Assembly: GCA_034440455.1 (NCBI GenBank)
Contig: JAWXCB010000111.1
Location: forward strand, 1-23,803
DNA from: JAWXCB01 sp034440455
Lineage (GTDB): Bacteria > Bacteroidota > Bacteroidia > Chitinophagales > CAIOSU01
DNA length: 23,803 nucleotides
Direction: 5' to 3'
The notes under the pieces are model-generated. The model worked only from the letters and a program-made list of their open reading frames with translations. It was not told the origin of the DNA and did not search any database. A program made the translations under genes and the position numbers. Positions 1 to 7,847 of this stretch are shown piece by piece. Position 1 is the stretch's first letter; each line of letters begins with the position of its first letter.

Positions 1-198
1 ATAAAAGCAGGTTTTTCAACTTTCCAAATGCCCTTCTACTTATTACATATTTTTTGATTTGATTTTGCGTATTCCAACGTACTCCCGGCATCGGTGTTTC
101 CCCTTAGAATGATGTCAAATTGTAATTTGAGCTACATTCGCCTGTAATCTTTGCACTGTGCGGATTGCGCGATTATTTTTACTTAAATACCCTCAACT

Positions 199-229
199 TT
201 ATCCACATCCCCCCCCCAATTTATGCACA
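199..229 (+). promoter_or_regulatory. Pair of consensus DnaA boxes around a C9 run
   Basis: TTATCCACA (199-207) and TTATGCACA (221-229) both match the DnaA-box consensus TTATNCACA exactly, lie on the same strand, and are 22 bases apart, about two helical turns. A run of nine C (209-217) sits between them. The surrounding DNA is AT-rich and non-coding. This could be a DnaA-binding site in an origin or in a DnaA-controlled promoter. Two boxes alone do not make an origin, and no dnaA or dnaN gene is visible. Confidence 0.4.
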
Positions 230-409
230 ATATGAAATTGAGTTAATATGAGAAGGGCTTTTTTAGCAAAAAAAATTGAGTTTTTGGATAATTGGAGCGA
301 AGTGCGAGCGATATGCTCCGATTTGTTTTGCCCGTTGATACTATACATCTTCGGGAAATGTAATTTTCATTTAGAGAAAGCCTCTTTTGTTTATGATGCA
401 GTTTGGGCT

Positions 410-444
410 CCCCTCTCCAAATGGAGAGGGGGCGGGGGTGAGGC
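410..444 (+). repeat. GC-rich hairpin repeat, copy 1
   Basis: The arms CCCCTCTCC (410-418) and GGAGAGGGG (423-431) form a perfect 9-bp stem with an AAAT loop, followed by a G-rich tail ending in GTGAGGC. A second copy in the same orientation lies at 1896-1927. From memory of many Bacteroidota genomes, this kind of palindrome (translated as 'SPQPSPEGEG' or 'WRGGGGEA') is a dispersed intergenic REP-like element. Within this window the evidence is just the two copies. Confidence 0.65.
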
Positions 445-582
445 GGTGCAAAAGCGCGCGTTTTCCTTTAGTCAAAGGGTATTTTCCGAAGAAGTCTACT
501 GATGCTCTACAATAGCTTACGCTGCGAGTCAAAGGAATAAAGAAAGGAAGTAAGTACGCGCCCTATAAATCAGAAAAATGAA

Positions 583-596
583 AACAGAAAGCTGTT
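583..596 (-). terminator. Possible weak terminator of the glycosyltransferase gene
   Basis: Read on the minus strand, AACAG-CTTT-CTGTT forms a 5-bp stem that overlaps the stop codon at 595-597 and is followed by a T-rich stretch (TTCATTTTTC). The stem is short, so this is only a candidate intrinsic terminator. Confidence 0.25.
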
Positions 597-1806
597 ATCC
601 TTCCGTATTCTCGCGCATCACTTCATCAATACTCACCGCTTTTTTGTTTTGAGTCGGCATAAAATCGTTGCGTGATCGTTGCATTTTCAGCAGCGCCAAA
701 AACTGCCTGAACACAAACAGCGGCATTCCCCAAACAGCTTTCCAGATTTCATTAGGAGCATTGGAAAGAAGTAACACAAGAAAAATATTTCCGACAAAAA
801 TCAGGATGCTCAATAGGAAAGTGAGGAAGAGCGATTTGCTGGTGAAAATTGAAATGATGCACAACACGAAAGCGGACAACAGTAAAACAAACAGGGGAGG
901 AGAGGCAGTGATTAATCCGAAAAGAAATTGATTCCGGTTGAAGCCAAGCAAGCCTCGCACAATAAAGGCAATCGTGTTTGGAAAATTTTCAAAATAAGAA
1001 TACAGCCAGCGGCTTCTTTGCCTTTCAACTTGCGCCCCGGTTGAAATTTTTTCATCAAAGAGAATCGCATGTTTTGCATAGGCAATCTGCAATTTTTCCC
1101 CGACAAGAAAGTTTTGCAAAATTTTATCTTCTGCCACAATTACGCGGTTGCTTTTCAGGCTGTCCGTAATTTTTTCATCTTGCAGATATGCTTTGAAAAG
1201 AGTTGTTTCAACCGCCATTCCTGAACCTGCAATCGTTGGGGAAGAACCCAATAGGTAAGGCGCGTAGCGCTCCACATAATTTTTGTAAATCTCGCCTGTG
1301 GCATCGGCACAAGCATAAATTGTATCAAGGTTTTTTGCAGCCCTGCGCCCCTGAACAGCTTTGAACCCTGCATTGAGGTAATCATTCAGTATGCTTAAAA
1401 AATCAGGCTTTGCAAGATTATCGGGGTCGAAAATAACAATGGCTTCATGCGCACGAACGAAATGTTCCAGCGCATGATTTATGGATTTCACTTTCGAGCC
1501 GAGTTTGCGCTCGGGCTGTAGTATTGTAAGGTTGGGGCTTGAAAGGGTTGATTCAACTGCGGCACAATCGTCAGCCACTAAATAAACATGCTGGTTTACG
1601 TGCGATTGTTTGAGCAATGATTCCACCAGCGGAATTGCAATATCAATGTTCTGATAAGCTGTAATGATGCAGGCAAAATCAATTTGCTTTTCCGCTTTGC
1701 GGATTGTTTTCTCCTTTACAAGCAAGGAAAGCAAAACGGTGATGAACGGAAACACCAGATAGAAAATCAGCAGGAGGCAAATCAGCGAAAACAAAAGAGT
1801 AATCAT
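595..1806 (-). CDS. Membrane-bound family 2 glycosyltransferase
   Basis: This protein probably transfers a sugar from a nucleotide-sugar donor at the inner membrane, for an envelope or exported polysaccharide or glycolipid. From the ATG at 1806 it has 403 residues. A strong N-terminal membrane helix (about 1-30) is followed by a GT-A domain containing 'ACIITAYQNID', the acidic 'FDPDN' (DxD-type metal site), 'GSGMAVE', 'AEDK' (candidate catalytic ED) and 'QRSRW' (the QxxRW motif of processive-type GT2 enzymes). Two or three hydrophobic helices close the protein. This is the cellulose/hyaluronan/ceramide-glucosyltransferase-like layout; the substrate cannot be told. A longer frame starts at a GTG at 1896, but its first codons lie in the hairpin repeat, so I prefer the ATG just before the membrane helix. 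It stands alone, with no other glycan gene beside it. Confidence 0.85.
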   Translation of the reverse strand: MITLLFSLICLLLIFYLVFPFITVLLSLLVKEKTIRKAEKQIDFACIITAYQNIDIAIPLVESLLKQSHVNQHVYLVADDCAAVESTLSSPNLTILQPERKLGSKVKSINHALEHFVRAHEAIVIFDPDNLAKPDFLSILNDYLNAGFKAVQGRRAAKNLDTIYACADATGEIYKNYVERYAPYLLGSSPTIAGSGMAVETTLFKAYLQDEKITDSLKSNRVIVAEDKILQNFLVGEKLQIAYAKHAILFDEKISTGAQVERQRSRWLYSYFENFPNTIAFIVRGLLGFNRNQFLFGLITASPPLFVLLLSAFVLCIISIFTSKSLFLTFLLSILIFVGNIFLVLLLSNAPNEIWKAVWGMPLFVFRQFLALLKMQRSRNDFMPTQNKKAVSIDEVMRENTEG

Positions 1807-1895
1807 GCAGGATAAAACTAAATGAAAAACGAAGAAGCGGCACAGACTTATACCCGTTTGTTTTGTGGGCAGTTCTAAAAATTCTTCCGTTGACA

Positions 1896-1927
1896 CCCTC
1901 TCCTTCCGGAGAGGGTTGAGGTGAGGC
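1896..1927 (+). repeat. GC-rich hairpin repeat, copy 2
   Basis: The arms CCCTCTCC (1896-1903) and GGAGAGGG (1908-1915) form a perfect 8-bp stem with a TTCC loop, followed by TTGAGGTGAGGC. It has the same stem, tail and orientation as the copy at 410-444, with a different loop. It lies just upstream of the leftward glycosyltransferase gene and overlaps the alternative GTG start of that frame. On the minus strand the element contains GGAAGGAGAGG directly before that GTG, which resembles a ribosome-binding site but is too close to act as one. Confidence 0.65.
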
Positions 1928-2033
1928 GATAAAAAAAAGCAATTTTTGAACTGCCCTTGTGAAAAGTTTTACAGAAAATTAATCATCCGAGAAAGCGGGA
2001 AGTCTTATCTTCATTCAACTAAAAATCTCGCTT

Positions 2034-3476
2034 ATGTCCCAGAATTGCGCGGGTGGAACGCTGGCGGCTTACGTCCCAAATTCAAACAAACCCTGGAATG
2101 CAATCAGGGTTGCTCATGTGTATAAACGTCTTGGCTTTGGAGCGAAGTATGATGACATCCAGGATGGATTGCAGATTACGCCATCGCAGTTGGTGGATAG
2201 CCTTCTCACCGCAGCTAAAAACGCGCCTCTGCCCGCGCCACCGGCATGGTATAATTGGAGCGCAGGGAATTACACCGACATTAACACCCAGAGGATTGAC
2301 CAATACAAAGAATGGTATTTCCAGTGGATTGCAGATATGTTAAACACAGGCGTACGCGAGAAAATGGCACTCTTCTGGCACAATCATTTTGTTACCAAGT
2401 TTACAGATTATCTGTGTCCCAGCTACATGTATGAATATCATAAGTTGCTTCAGACGCATGCGTTTGGAAATTTTAAAACCTTTTTAAAGGCAGTAGCGAA
2501 AACGCCCGCCATGCTTGTGTTTCTTGACGGATTAAAAAATAAGAAAAACAGACCGAATGAAAATTATGCCCGCGAGTTGTTTGAATTGTTCACACTTGGG
2601 GTAAACATCGGTTACACGCAGCAGGATATTGCTGAAGCTGCAAGGGCATTAACCGGATGGACAAATGTAACGGTAGAATGCGCTCCCATCACGTTTGACC
2701 CTGCGCAGTTTGATAATACCAGCAAGACAGTGTTCGGTCAAACTTCCAATTTTGATTTTGATGGCTTGCATGATTTAATTTTTCAGGAGCGCGCTGTGGA
2801 AGTTTCGCAATACATTGCTTCAAAGATTTATGCGCAGTTTGTTCATGCGCTGCCCAACCAAACGATTATTGACGGCATGGCGCTGACCTTTCGCAATAAC
2901 AATTTTGAAATTGAGCCGATGCTGCTTGAGTTGTTCAAGAGCGACCACTTCTATGAAGATGAAGCAATCAGCGTGAACATCAAAAGCCCCGTGGAATATC
3001 TGCTGATGCTGCCCAAAGAAGGCAACCTGCCTTATGACACGAACATACTTCAATTGGTGGGTTATCTCACAGTTGATATGGGGCAGCAGCTTTTCAACCC
3101 GATTGATGTTTCGGGGTGGAATGGCAACAGGTCATGGATTAACAGCACCGCCATTACCACGCGCTGGAATGCGCTGAGTCAATATCTCGATTATGTGGTG
3201 TTTGCGCTTGATAAAGAAAAATTCAGAGAACTTGCAATTGACGTATCTGGCAACTCAAATGATGTAGCAGCGGTGGCGCGAAAGATTACCGACCATTTTA
3301 TTCCAAAAGGAATTGACGCGGCAGGATATGACCAGGCAACCGTTGCGCTGAAGTTTTCCGTGCCGCAAAACTATTTCGACCTCGGAGTTTGGAATCTGCA
3401 ATTTCAATATGCCCCGGACCAAGTGTGGAACTTGCTGAAGTGGGTAATCCGCAGACCTGAGTTTCAATTAATGTAA
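2034..3476 (+). CDS. DUF1800 family protein
   Basis: This is a 480-residue member of the DUF1800 family, whose biochemical role is not known. The family signatures are clear: 'MALFWHNHFVTKF' (about residues 111-123), the strongly conserved 'NYARELFELFTLG' (about 177-189) and 'EAARALTGW', plus 'DVSGWNG' in the C-terminal third. No signal peptide or membrane helix is present at the N-terminus, although the DUF1501 partner encoded 14 bases downstream is clearly exported. The tight spacing and the recurrent DUF1800-DUF1501 pairing in bacteria indicate a two-gene operon and probably one complex. No good Shine-Dalgarno sequence precedes the ATG, as is usual in Bacteroidota. The start was chosen as the first ATG of the frame. 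Confidence 0.9.
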   Translation: MSQNCAGGTLAAYVPNSNKPWNAIRVAHVYKRLGFGAKYDDIQDGLQITPSQLVDSLLTAAKNAPLPAPPAWYNWSAGNYTDINTQRIDQYKEWYFQWIADMLNTGVREKMALFWHNHFVTKFTDYLCPSYMYEYHKLLQTHAFGNFKTFLKAVAKTPAMLVFLDGLKNKKNRPNENYARELFELFTLGVNIGYTQQDIAEAARALTGWTNVTVECAPITFDPAQFDNTSKTVFGQTSNFDFDGLHDLIFQERAVEVSQYIASKIYAQFVHALPNQTIIDGMALTFRNNNFEIEPMLLELFKSDHFYEDEAISVNIKSPVEYLLMLPKEGNLPYDTNILQLVGYLTVDMGQQLFNPIDVSGWNGNRSWINSTAITTRWNALSQYLDYVVFALDKEKFRELAIDVSGNSNDVAAVARKITDHFIPKGIDAAGYDQATVALKFSVPQNYFDLGVWNLQFQYAPDQVWNLLKWVIRRPEFQLM

Positions 3477-3490
3477 AAACGCATCAATCC

Positions 3491-5095
3491 ATGAGTATGA
3501 AAAATAAACTTCCAAAAGGCAGTTGCCTTGAAGATGGTTGCGCACATGAAGCGCATCACAAAGGAATCGGGCGTAGGGATTTTTTGTATAATCTCGGGTT
3601 GGCGGGCGCAGGAACGCTTGCGCTTTCAGGATTGCCAGTAAATAAATTGTTTGCTTCGCCCGCGCTGTCTTCTTTACTGGCAAATGCGGGCAACAGGATT
3701 CTTGTGATTATCCGCATGAAGGGCGGCAATGATGGATTGAACACGTTTGTGCCAGTGTTTGATTACGGCACATATTCAAGTAATCGTCCTGTTTTGAAAA
3801 TTGATTCAGCGAATCTCCTTGCACTCGACAATAAATATTCCGTGCCGGATTACGCAGTGTCTTTGAAAGATTTGTGGGATGCAGGAAAGATGAAAGTGAT
3901 TCAGAACGTAGGCTATGACAATCCCGACCTCTCGCATTTTGTTTCCACGGATATTTGGGATTCGGCAAACACAGGTGTAGGAGAAAAATCAGGATGGCTC
4001 GGTAGATACCTGTGGGACCAGAATCCCGATTTCATTACGCAGCCTCCGGCTGATCCGCTTGCAATTCACATCGGAGGCGATGGAAATATTCTCTTCTTCA
4101 ATGAAGATAATATCAACATGGCGATGAATGTGATTGACCCCGTTGCGCTTTACAACATCGCGCAAACAGGTTCGCTTTATACTGTTACGGGTAATGCCCC
4201 TTGCTATTATCAAGACCAGGTTGATTTTATGAAGAGCATGATTAACAGCACCTATTATCAATCGCAATCCATTCATGATGCTTACAATGCAGGAGCGAAT
4301 GCAGTCGCATTTCCCAATGGGCTGGGAGAAGCGATGTCGTTGGTTTCGCGCTTGATAAAAGGCGGTTTGGGTACAAAGATTTACATGCTCACCATTGATG
4401 GATTCGATACACATGCCGGACAAGATACGAAGCATCCTGATTTGCTCACGGAGTTTTCAGATTCAGTGAAAGCATTTTACAACGACCTCGCTGCCGGCAG
4501 CAAAGATCAGGATGTATTGTTGATGACCTTTTCGGAATTCGGCAGGCGCGTGCATGACAATGGTTCTCGCGGCACAGACCATGGCACCGCTGCACCTTTG
4601 ATGTTGTTTGGTCCTGCCCTTGGCGGCAACGGATTTTTGGGCGATGATGTAAATCTGGGCGACCTTGACATCGTGGGTAATTTGAAATACAAAATTGATT
4701 TCAGACAGGTGTATGCCTCTGTGCTGCGCGATTGGCTTTGCACGGATGAACTCACAACGGATACGATACTTGGAGATGCCTACACGAAACTCTCGCTTGG
4801 ATTTTCCTGCGATGATGTTTCAGCGCGGGATATTGAATCCATTCAGCAGTTGCACCAGTTGCGCTATGAAAACGGGCTTGCGTTCGTTCATTTGAATCTA
4901 CCAAAGAGCGCCAATGTGAAATTGGAAGCGTTTGATTTGCTCGGAAGAAAATTGGTATCTACTCAGAATGATTATTACAGCGCTGGCGCACACCGCATGA
5001 ATATTCCCGGCATCAATAAATGGACAGCCGGAGCCTATCTCTACAAGGTATATATCAACGGCAAGATGGAAGGCGGCAAGTTGCAGAAGTATTGA
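3491..5095 (+). CDS. DUF1501 protein with Tat-type signal and T9SS tail
   Basis: This is a 534-residue DUF1501 protein, a family in the alkaline-phosphatase/sulfatase-like superfamily. 'GRRDFLYNLGLAGAGTLAL' (about 27-45) fits a twin-arginine signal (RRxFL followed by a hydrophobic stretch). Conserved DUF1501 motifs follow: 'KGGNDGLNT' (77-85), 'LSHF', 'DGFDTHAGQ' (303-311), 'FSEFGRR' (347-353) and 'GTDHG' (361-365). The Asp and His residues are candidate metal ligands by analogy with the superfamily. The last 80 or so residues ('VKLEAFDLLGRKLVS', '...AGAYLYKVYING') form a type A T9SS C-terminal domain, predicting delivery to the cell surface. The substrate is unknown. It follows the DUF1800 gene by 14 bases. 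A second ATG two codons in is an equally possible start. Confidence 0.9.
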   Translation: MSMKNKLPKGSCLEDGCAHEAHHKGIGRRDFLYNLGLAGAGTLALSGLPVNKLFASPALSSLLANAGNRILVIIRMKGGNDGLNTFVPVFDYGTYSSNRPVLKIDSANLLALDNKYSVPDYAVSLKDLWDAGKMKVIQNVGYDNPDLSHFVSTDIWDSANTGVGEKSGWLGRYLWDQNPDFITQPPADPLAIHIGGDGNILFFNEDNINMAMNVIDPVALYNIAQTGSLYTVTGNAPCYYQDQVDFMKSMINSTYYQSQSIHDAYNAGANAVAFPNGLGEAMSLVSRLIKGGLGTKIYMLTIDGFDTHAGQDTKHPDLLTEFSDSVKAFYNDLAAGSKDQDVLLMTFSEFGRRVHDNGSRGTDHGTAAPLMLFGPALGGNGFLGDDVNLGDLDIVGNLKYKIDFRQVYASVLRDWLCTDELTTDTILGDAYTKLSLGFSCDDVSARDIESIQQLHQLRYENGLAFVHLNLPKSANVKLEAFDLLGRKLVSTQNDYYSAGAHRMNIPGINKWTAGAYLYKVYINGKMEGGKLQKY

Positions 5096-5217
5096 GTGTG
5101 GATTGTTGTGTTTAAGGATTTTGCTACAGTCACTTCGTTAAATAATCTTAATGCCATAATACTCAAACTGCTGTCGCGTTTTTGATGTAGTTTTTATCAC
5201 ATCTAAAACATACGGCT

Positions 5218-5922
5218 ATGAAAACAACAATTGCATTCCTCGCTTTCCTCTCGCTCTCCTTCGCTGCATTTTCTCAAACAATTTACGACCAGTCATTCCG
5301 CGATGCCTCGTTCGTGAAATTTAAAACACAACTCATGCAAGCGGTTGTTGACCGCGACACCGCTAAACTGTTTCCCCTGCTTGCAGCGCAGGTGCATGTG
5401 AACGAAGACGGTTGCAGCTATGCCGCAAAGGAATGTTTCATGAATCATTTTCGGCAGTGTGGACCTGATGCGGAAAAGCTGTGGGATGATATGATACAGA
5501 TTGTTTCGTTTGGCTTTTCGCGCAACGTGATGAAAAACGACATCTACCGCCTTGCCTCTGAAGGCGATTTAATCTTCCAGGCGCCTTCCTACCTCAACGG
5601 GTTTGATGACAAAAACAAAACGTATCTGCTCGTGCTTGGGCAGGGCGTGAACGTACGCGAGCAACCCAATGTAAAAGCAAAGGTGATTGCGCAGGCAAGC
5701 TTTGAATCGCTGCGCTACATTGACCCGCTTGTTACAGGCTTGCGCTCTGACTTTCATTTCTACAATGGCAAACAGTGGTTTGAAGTAGTATTGACAGACG
5801 GTCGCACTGGCTATATCATTGAAGATTATGTATCCGCTAATATTAACCGCGAACTGTCTGTGAAGAAAATAAATGGAGAATGGAGAATTATTTCATTCTT
5901 CAGTCCGCAGCCGAAGTGCTGA
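5218..5922 (+). CDS. Secreted protein with SH3b-like domain
   Basis: This 234-residue protein starts with a clear Sec signal peptide, with likely cleavage after 'FAAFSQ' (about residue 20). The N-terminal half (about 20-130) is not recognised; it carries three cysteines ('DGCSYAAKECF', 'RQCG'). The C-terminal half has a bacterial SH3 (SH3_3-like) signature: 'GVNVREQPNVKAKVIAQ' (about 143-159) followed by 'WFEVVLTDGRTGYIIEDYV', the usual order of strands in domains that bind cell-wall or peptide ligands. It probably sits in the periplasm or at the outer surface. It lies 122 bases after the DUF1501 gene with no obvious terminator between them, but the gap suggests its own promoter. The ligand is unknown. 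Confidence 0.75.
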   Translation: MKTTIAFLAFLSLSFAAFSQTIYDQSFRDASFVKFKTQLMQAVVDRDTAKLFPLLAAQVHVNEDGCSYAAKECFMNHFRQCGPDAEKLWDDMIQIVSFGFSRNVMKNDIYRLASEGDLIFQAPSYLNGFDDKNKTYLLVLGQGVNVREQPNVKAKVIAQASFESLRYIDPLVTGLRSDFHFYNGKQWFEVVLTDGRTGYIIEDYVSANINRELSVKKINGEWRIISFFSPQPKC

Positions 5923-5949
5923 TTTGCATTAGAATAAACTGATTTACGG

Positions 5950-5995
5950 GCGATAGCATAGAGCGGGAATTGAAAACCTGTTTCTGTGCTATCGC
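5950..5995. repeat. Long-arm inverted repeat between two genes
   Basis: GCGATAGCATAGA (5950-5962) and TCTGTGCTATCGC (5983-5995) form 13-bp arms that match at 12 of 13 positions (the exception is a G-T pair), with a 20-base loop. It begins 28 bases after the stop of the SH3b-like gene. No T-run follows on either strand, so it is not a classical intrinsic terminator. It may stabilise the 3' end of the upstream message or be a small mobile repeat. Confidence 0.55.
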
Positions 5996-6083
5996 TTGTG
6001 GTGTAAGACCTGACCTTTGCCCAAAAAGTAATATAGATTCAGTATTATTGCCGACTCGAAATCAGAGTGATAATTTTAGCTGA

Positions 6084-6653
6084 ATGAAATCTCAATTTAG
6101 AAACTGGATATGGATTGCAGCAATCTTCGTGATTGGAATCGTTTCTTTTTTTTCAGGAAAGGCGCTTTATTATAAGGACGGCTATCGTGACGGGGTAATT
6201 TTTGCTGATAGTTCCAGTTTCAAAAGGGGGAAATCTGAAGGATTCAGAGATGGTTACGAATATTGTGACAGTATTACTGAAGATCTGGACAGTTTGCGAA
6301 AGACTGAAATGTTCAATCTCAACATCATTTTTGAGGAGATTGCCGATCCAAAGGGAAATATTGAGGTGAGTGGAGAATTGAAATACAGAGATACAGATGG
6401 AACAGTTGCTTCAAAGAAACGCTTTGTAAAAGCGCGTATTGTGAATGCAGCAGCATTTGCCCGATATAATGAATTGGTTGTAATTGCCCGGTTTAAAGAT
6501 AAACGCGATGGAATAATTAGCGAGATGAACATCGAGTTGCCCGACATTCTTTATCCCAGGAAGAGTCTAAACTTTGAAATTCCCGAAAAGGATGTGCCAG
6601 AGCTTGCCGAATCAGTAGATTTTATACTGGAAAGCGCTCAGGGAGTGGATTGA
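6084..6653 (+). CDS. Small one-helix membrane protein of unknown function
   Basis: This 189-residue protein has one membrane segment near the N-terminus (about 9-28, 'WIWIAAIFVIGIVSFFSG'). A short Gly/Asp/Tyr-rich stretch follows with a repeated theme: 'YKDGYRDG' then 'GKSEGFRDGYEY' (about 31-60). The rest is charged and soluble, with a predicted beta-rich region ('GNIEVSGELKYRDTDGTVASK', about 91-111). I recognise no family. The single signal-anchor suggests that the soluble part faces the periplasm. It is monocistronic, and the next gene is convergent. Confidence 0.7.
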   Translation: MKSQFRNWIWIAAIFVIGIVSFFSGKALYYKDGYRDGVIFADSSSFKRGKSEGFRDGYEYCDSITEDLDSLRKTEMFNLNIIFEEIADPKGNIEVSGELKYRDTDGTVASKKRFVKARIVNAAAFARYNELVVIARFKDKRDGIISEMNIELPDILYPRKSLNFEIPEKDVPELAESVDFILESAQGVD

Positions 6654-6815
6654 CATTGAACAGAATGGACTCCGAATTGTGACTGAACTAACCTTTGTTC
6701 GGTATTGAGGATTCCCTGATATTAGTATGTTATAAAACCTATTTGCAGAAAAGGTATCTGATTGGCTCTGTGTGATTGAATCTGAATACCGCCACGTCTG
6801 AAGTTGCTAAAGCGC

Positions 6816-7682
6816 TTACCACTTCACCAGCATCTTCCTTATCCCGCTCACGGAATCATCGGTGCTGCGGTATTCGAGCAGTTTGATTAGCTCTTTCGTC
6901 ATTTCCAGTTCGGCTTCATTGCGCACCTGCCACAGATTTTCTTCATTCGTGTCGCCTTTATATTGACTGGTGGTGATGCGCCTGCCTACGGAGAAATAGA
7001 GTTTTACAGGCTTGGGGAAAGGTGTGCCGAGCAAGCCCGTTGCCAGCGGGGGAATATATTCGGCTTTCTTTTCATCATCATAGAAGCCCGCTTTTGCAAA
7101 CAGCTTGCCGAGCAGGGTGTTTTGAAAATCGGCAGCATCGGCAATGATATTATAAGCATCATCACCGCCCACCTGCGCGATGGGCACAATGTCATAGCCG
7201 CTTTCAATCGCCATGTGCGCAAAGCCGGTGCGCTTTTTCCATTGCAGCGAATATTTTTCATTTTTCCTGCGAAACACTTCCCTGCCGCCACCTGGAAACA
7301 CCATGAGGTGCGCGCCCTGCTGCATGAGTGCGCTGCAATGCTCGCGTGTGCCGCGCACCATGCCGAAATATTGCACCAGCTCGCGCCACCCGGGAACAGT
7401 GTAGTGCCTGTTATCGCTGAGTGTGCGGATGAAAATGTTTTTCTTTAGATAAACCTCCGCCATCAGCAGCGTCCAGTCGGTGATGCCATAGAGCGTGTGG
7501 TTGGCGATGTAGAGGGCAGGCTTTCCGGCATCGAGCTTTTCAATGCCGAGGAATTCGGGCGTGAAATAATCATGCAGCGGCTTGGTGAGCTTCAGCATCA
7601 AATCGAGCTTGGGCGGGGTGAAATCGTTCAGCGTTGTTTCGGCTGATGATTTTTGTTCTTCTTTTTTATTTTTCCCTTTCAT
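6816..7682 (-). CDS. PlsC/TMEM68-like acyltransferase
   Basis: This is a 288-residue member of the lysophospholipid/diacylglycerol acyltransferase superfamily, which moves an acyl chain from acyl-CoA or acyl-ACP to a glycerolipid or alcohol. The blocks are visible in order: 'ANHTLYGITDW' (about 60-70, acyltransferase block I in the TMEM68/phytyl-ester-synthase variant, H and D six residues apart instead of four), 'GMVRGTRE' (block II region), 'FPGGGREVFRR' (129-139, block III) and 'VPIAQVGGDDAY' (156-167, block IV region). The N-terminus is lysine-rich, with no strong membrane helix. Whether it makes phospholipid, triacylglycerol or wax-type esters cannot be told. A -7-like promoter element lies just upstream. 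Confidence 0.85.
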   Translation of the reverse strand: MKGKNKKEEQKSSAETTLNDFTPPKLDLMLKLTKPLHDYFTPEFLGIEKLDAGKPALYIANHTLYGITDWTLLMAEVYLKKNIFIRTLSDNRHYTVPGWRELVQYFGMVRGTREHCSALMQQGAHLMVFPGGGREVFRRKNEKYSLQWKKRTGFAHMAIESGYDIVPIAQVGGDDAYNIIADAADFQNTLLGKLFAKAGFYDDEKKAEYIPPLATGLLGTPFPKPVKLYFSVGRRITTSQYKGDTNEENLWQVRNEAELEMTKELIKLLEYRSTDDSVSGIRKMLVKW

Positions 7683-7695
7683 ATCTTTTCGCCAA

Positions 7696-7703
7696 CAAAG
7701 ATA
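7696..7703 (-). promoter_or_regulatory. -7 promoter element before the acyltransferase gene
   Basis: On the minus strand, TATCTTTG matches the Bacteroidota -7 consensus TAnnTTTG exactly. It lies 14 bases before the ATG at 7682, so the leader would be only a few bases long. No TTG/TTTG at the usual -33 spacing was found, so this is a partial promoter call. Confidence 0.35.
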
Positions 7704-7847
7704 GAGATCCAGGCGTATTCTCTATTAGTCAGTTCAATTACGTAGCGTGGGTTTATTCAAGAAGTAAGATTTATCAATGATTCAACTTTAGCGCCCTGTT
7801 ACTTTTTAATGACAAAATCAGTTTAATCACGTAGGCAAAAAGCAGCA

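Larger units (their letters stand above)
1..594. other. Gene-poor left flank, no convincing gene
   Basis: No convincing coding gene is seen here. An 84-codon open frame at 248-502 (+) has low-complexity, cysteine- and tryptophan-scattered sequence. It also reads through the hairpin repeat at 410-444, giving the glycine run typical of translated repeats, so I regard it as spurious. The stretch holds two DnaA-box matches, a run of nine C at 209-217, the hairpin repeat, and a possible terminator for the leftward glycosyltransferase gene that ends at 595. The left edge of the window may cut a gene that lies outside. Confidence 0.55.

Noticed and set aside
248..502. 84-codon open frame on the plus strand
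   Set aside because: It reads through the GC-rich hairpin repeat, has no family-like pattern and no supporting context, so it is taken as a chance frame.
2117..2125. DnaA-box match TGTGTATAA inside the DUF1800 gene
   Set aside because: A single match inside coding sequence, easily expected by chance and not near the pair at 199-229.
3989..4435. 148-codon minus-strand frame inside the DUF1501 gene
   Set aside because: Fully within a gene with conserved family motifs; no independent support.
6963..7448. 161-codon plus-strand frame opposite the acyltransferase gene
   Set aside because: Antisense to conserved acyltransferase blocks and without recognisable features.
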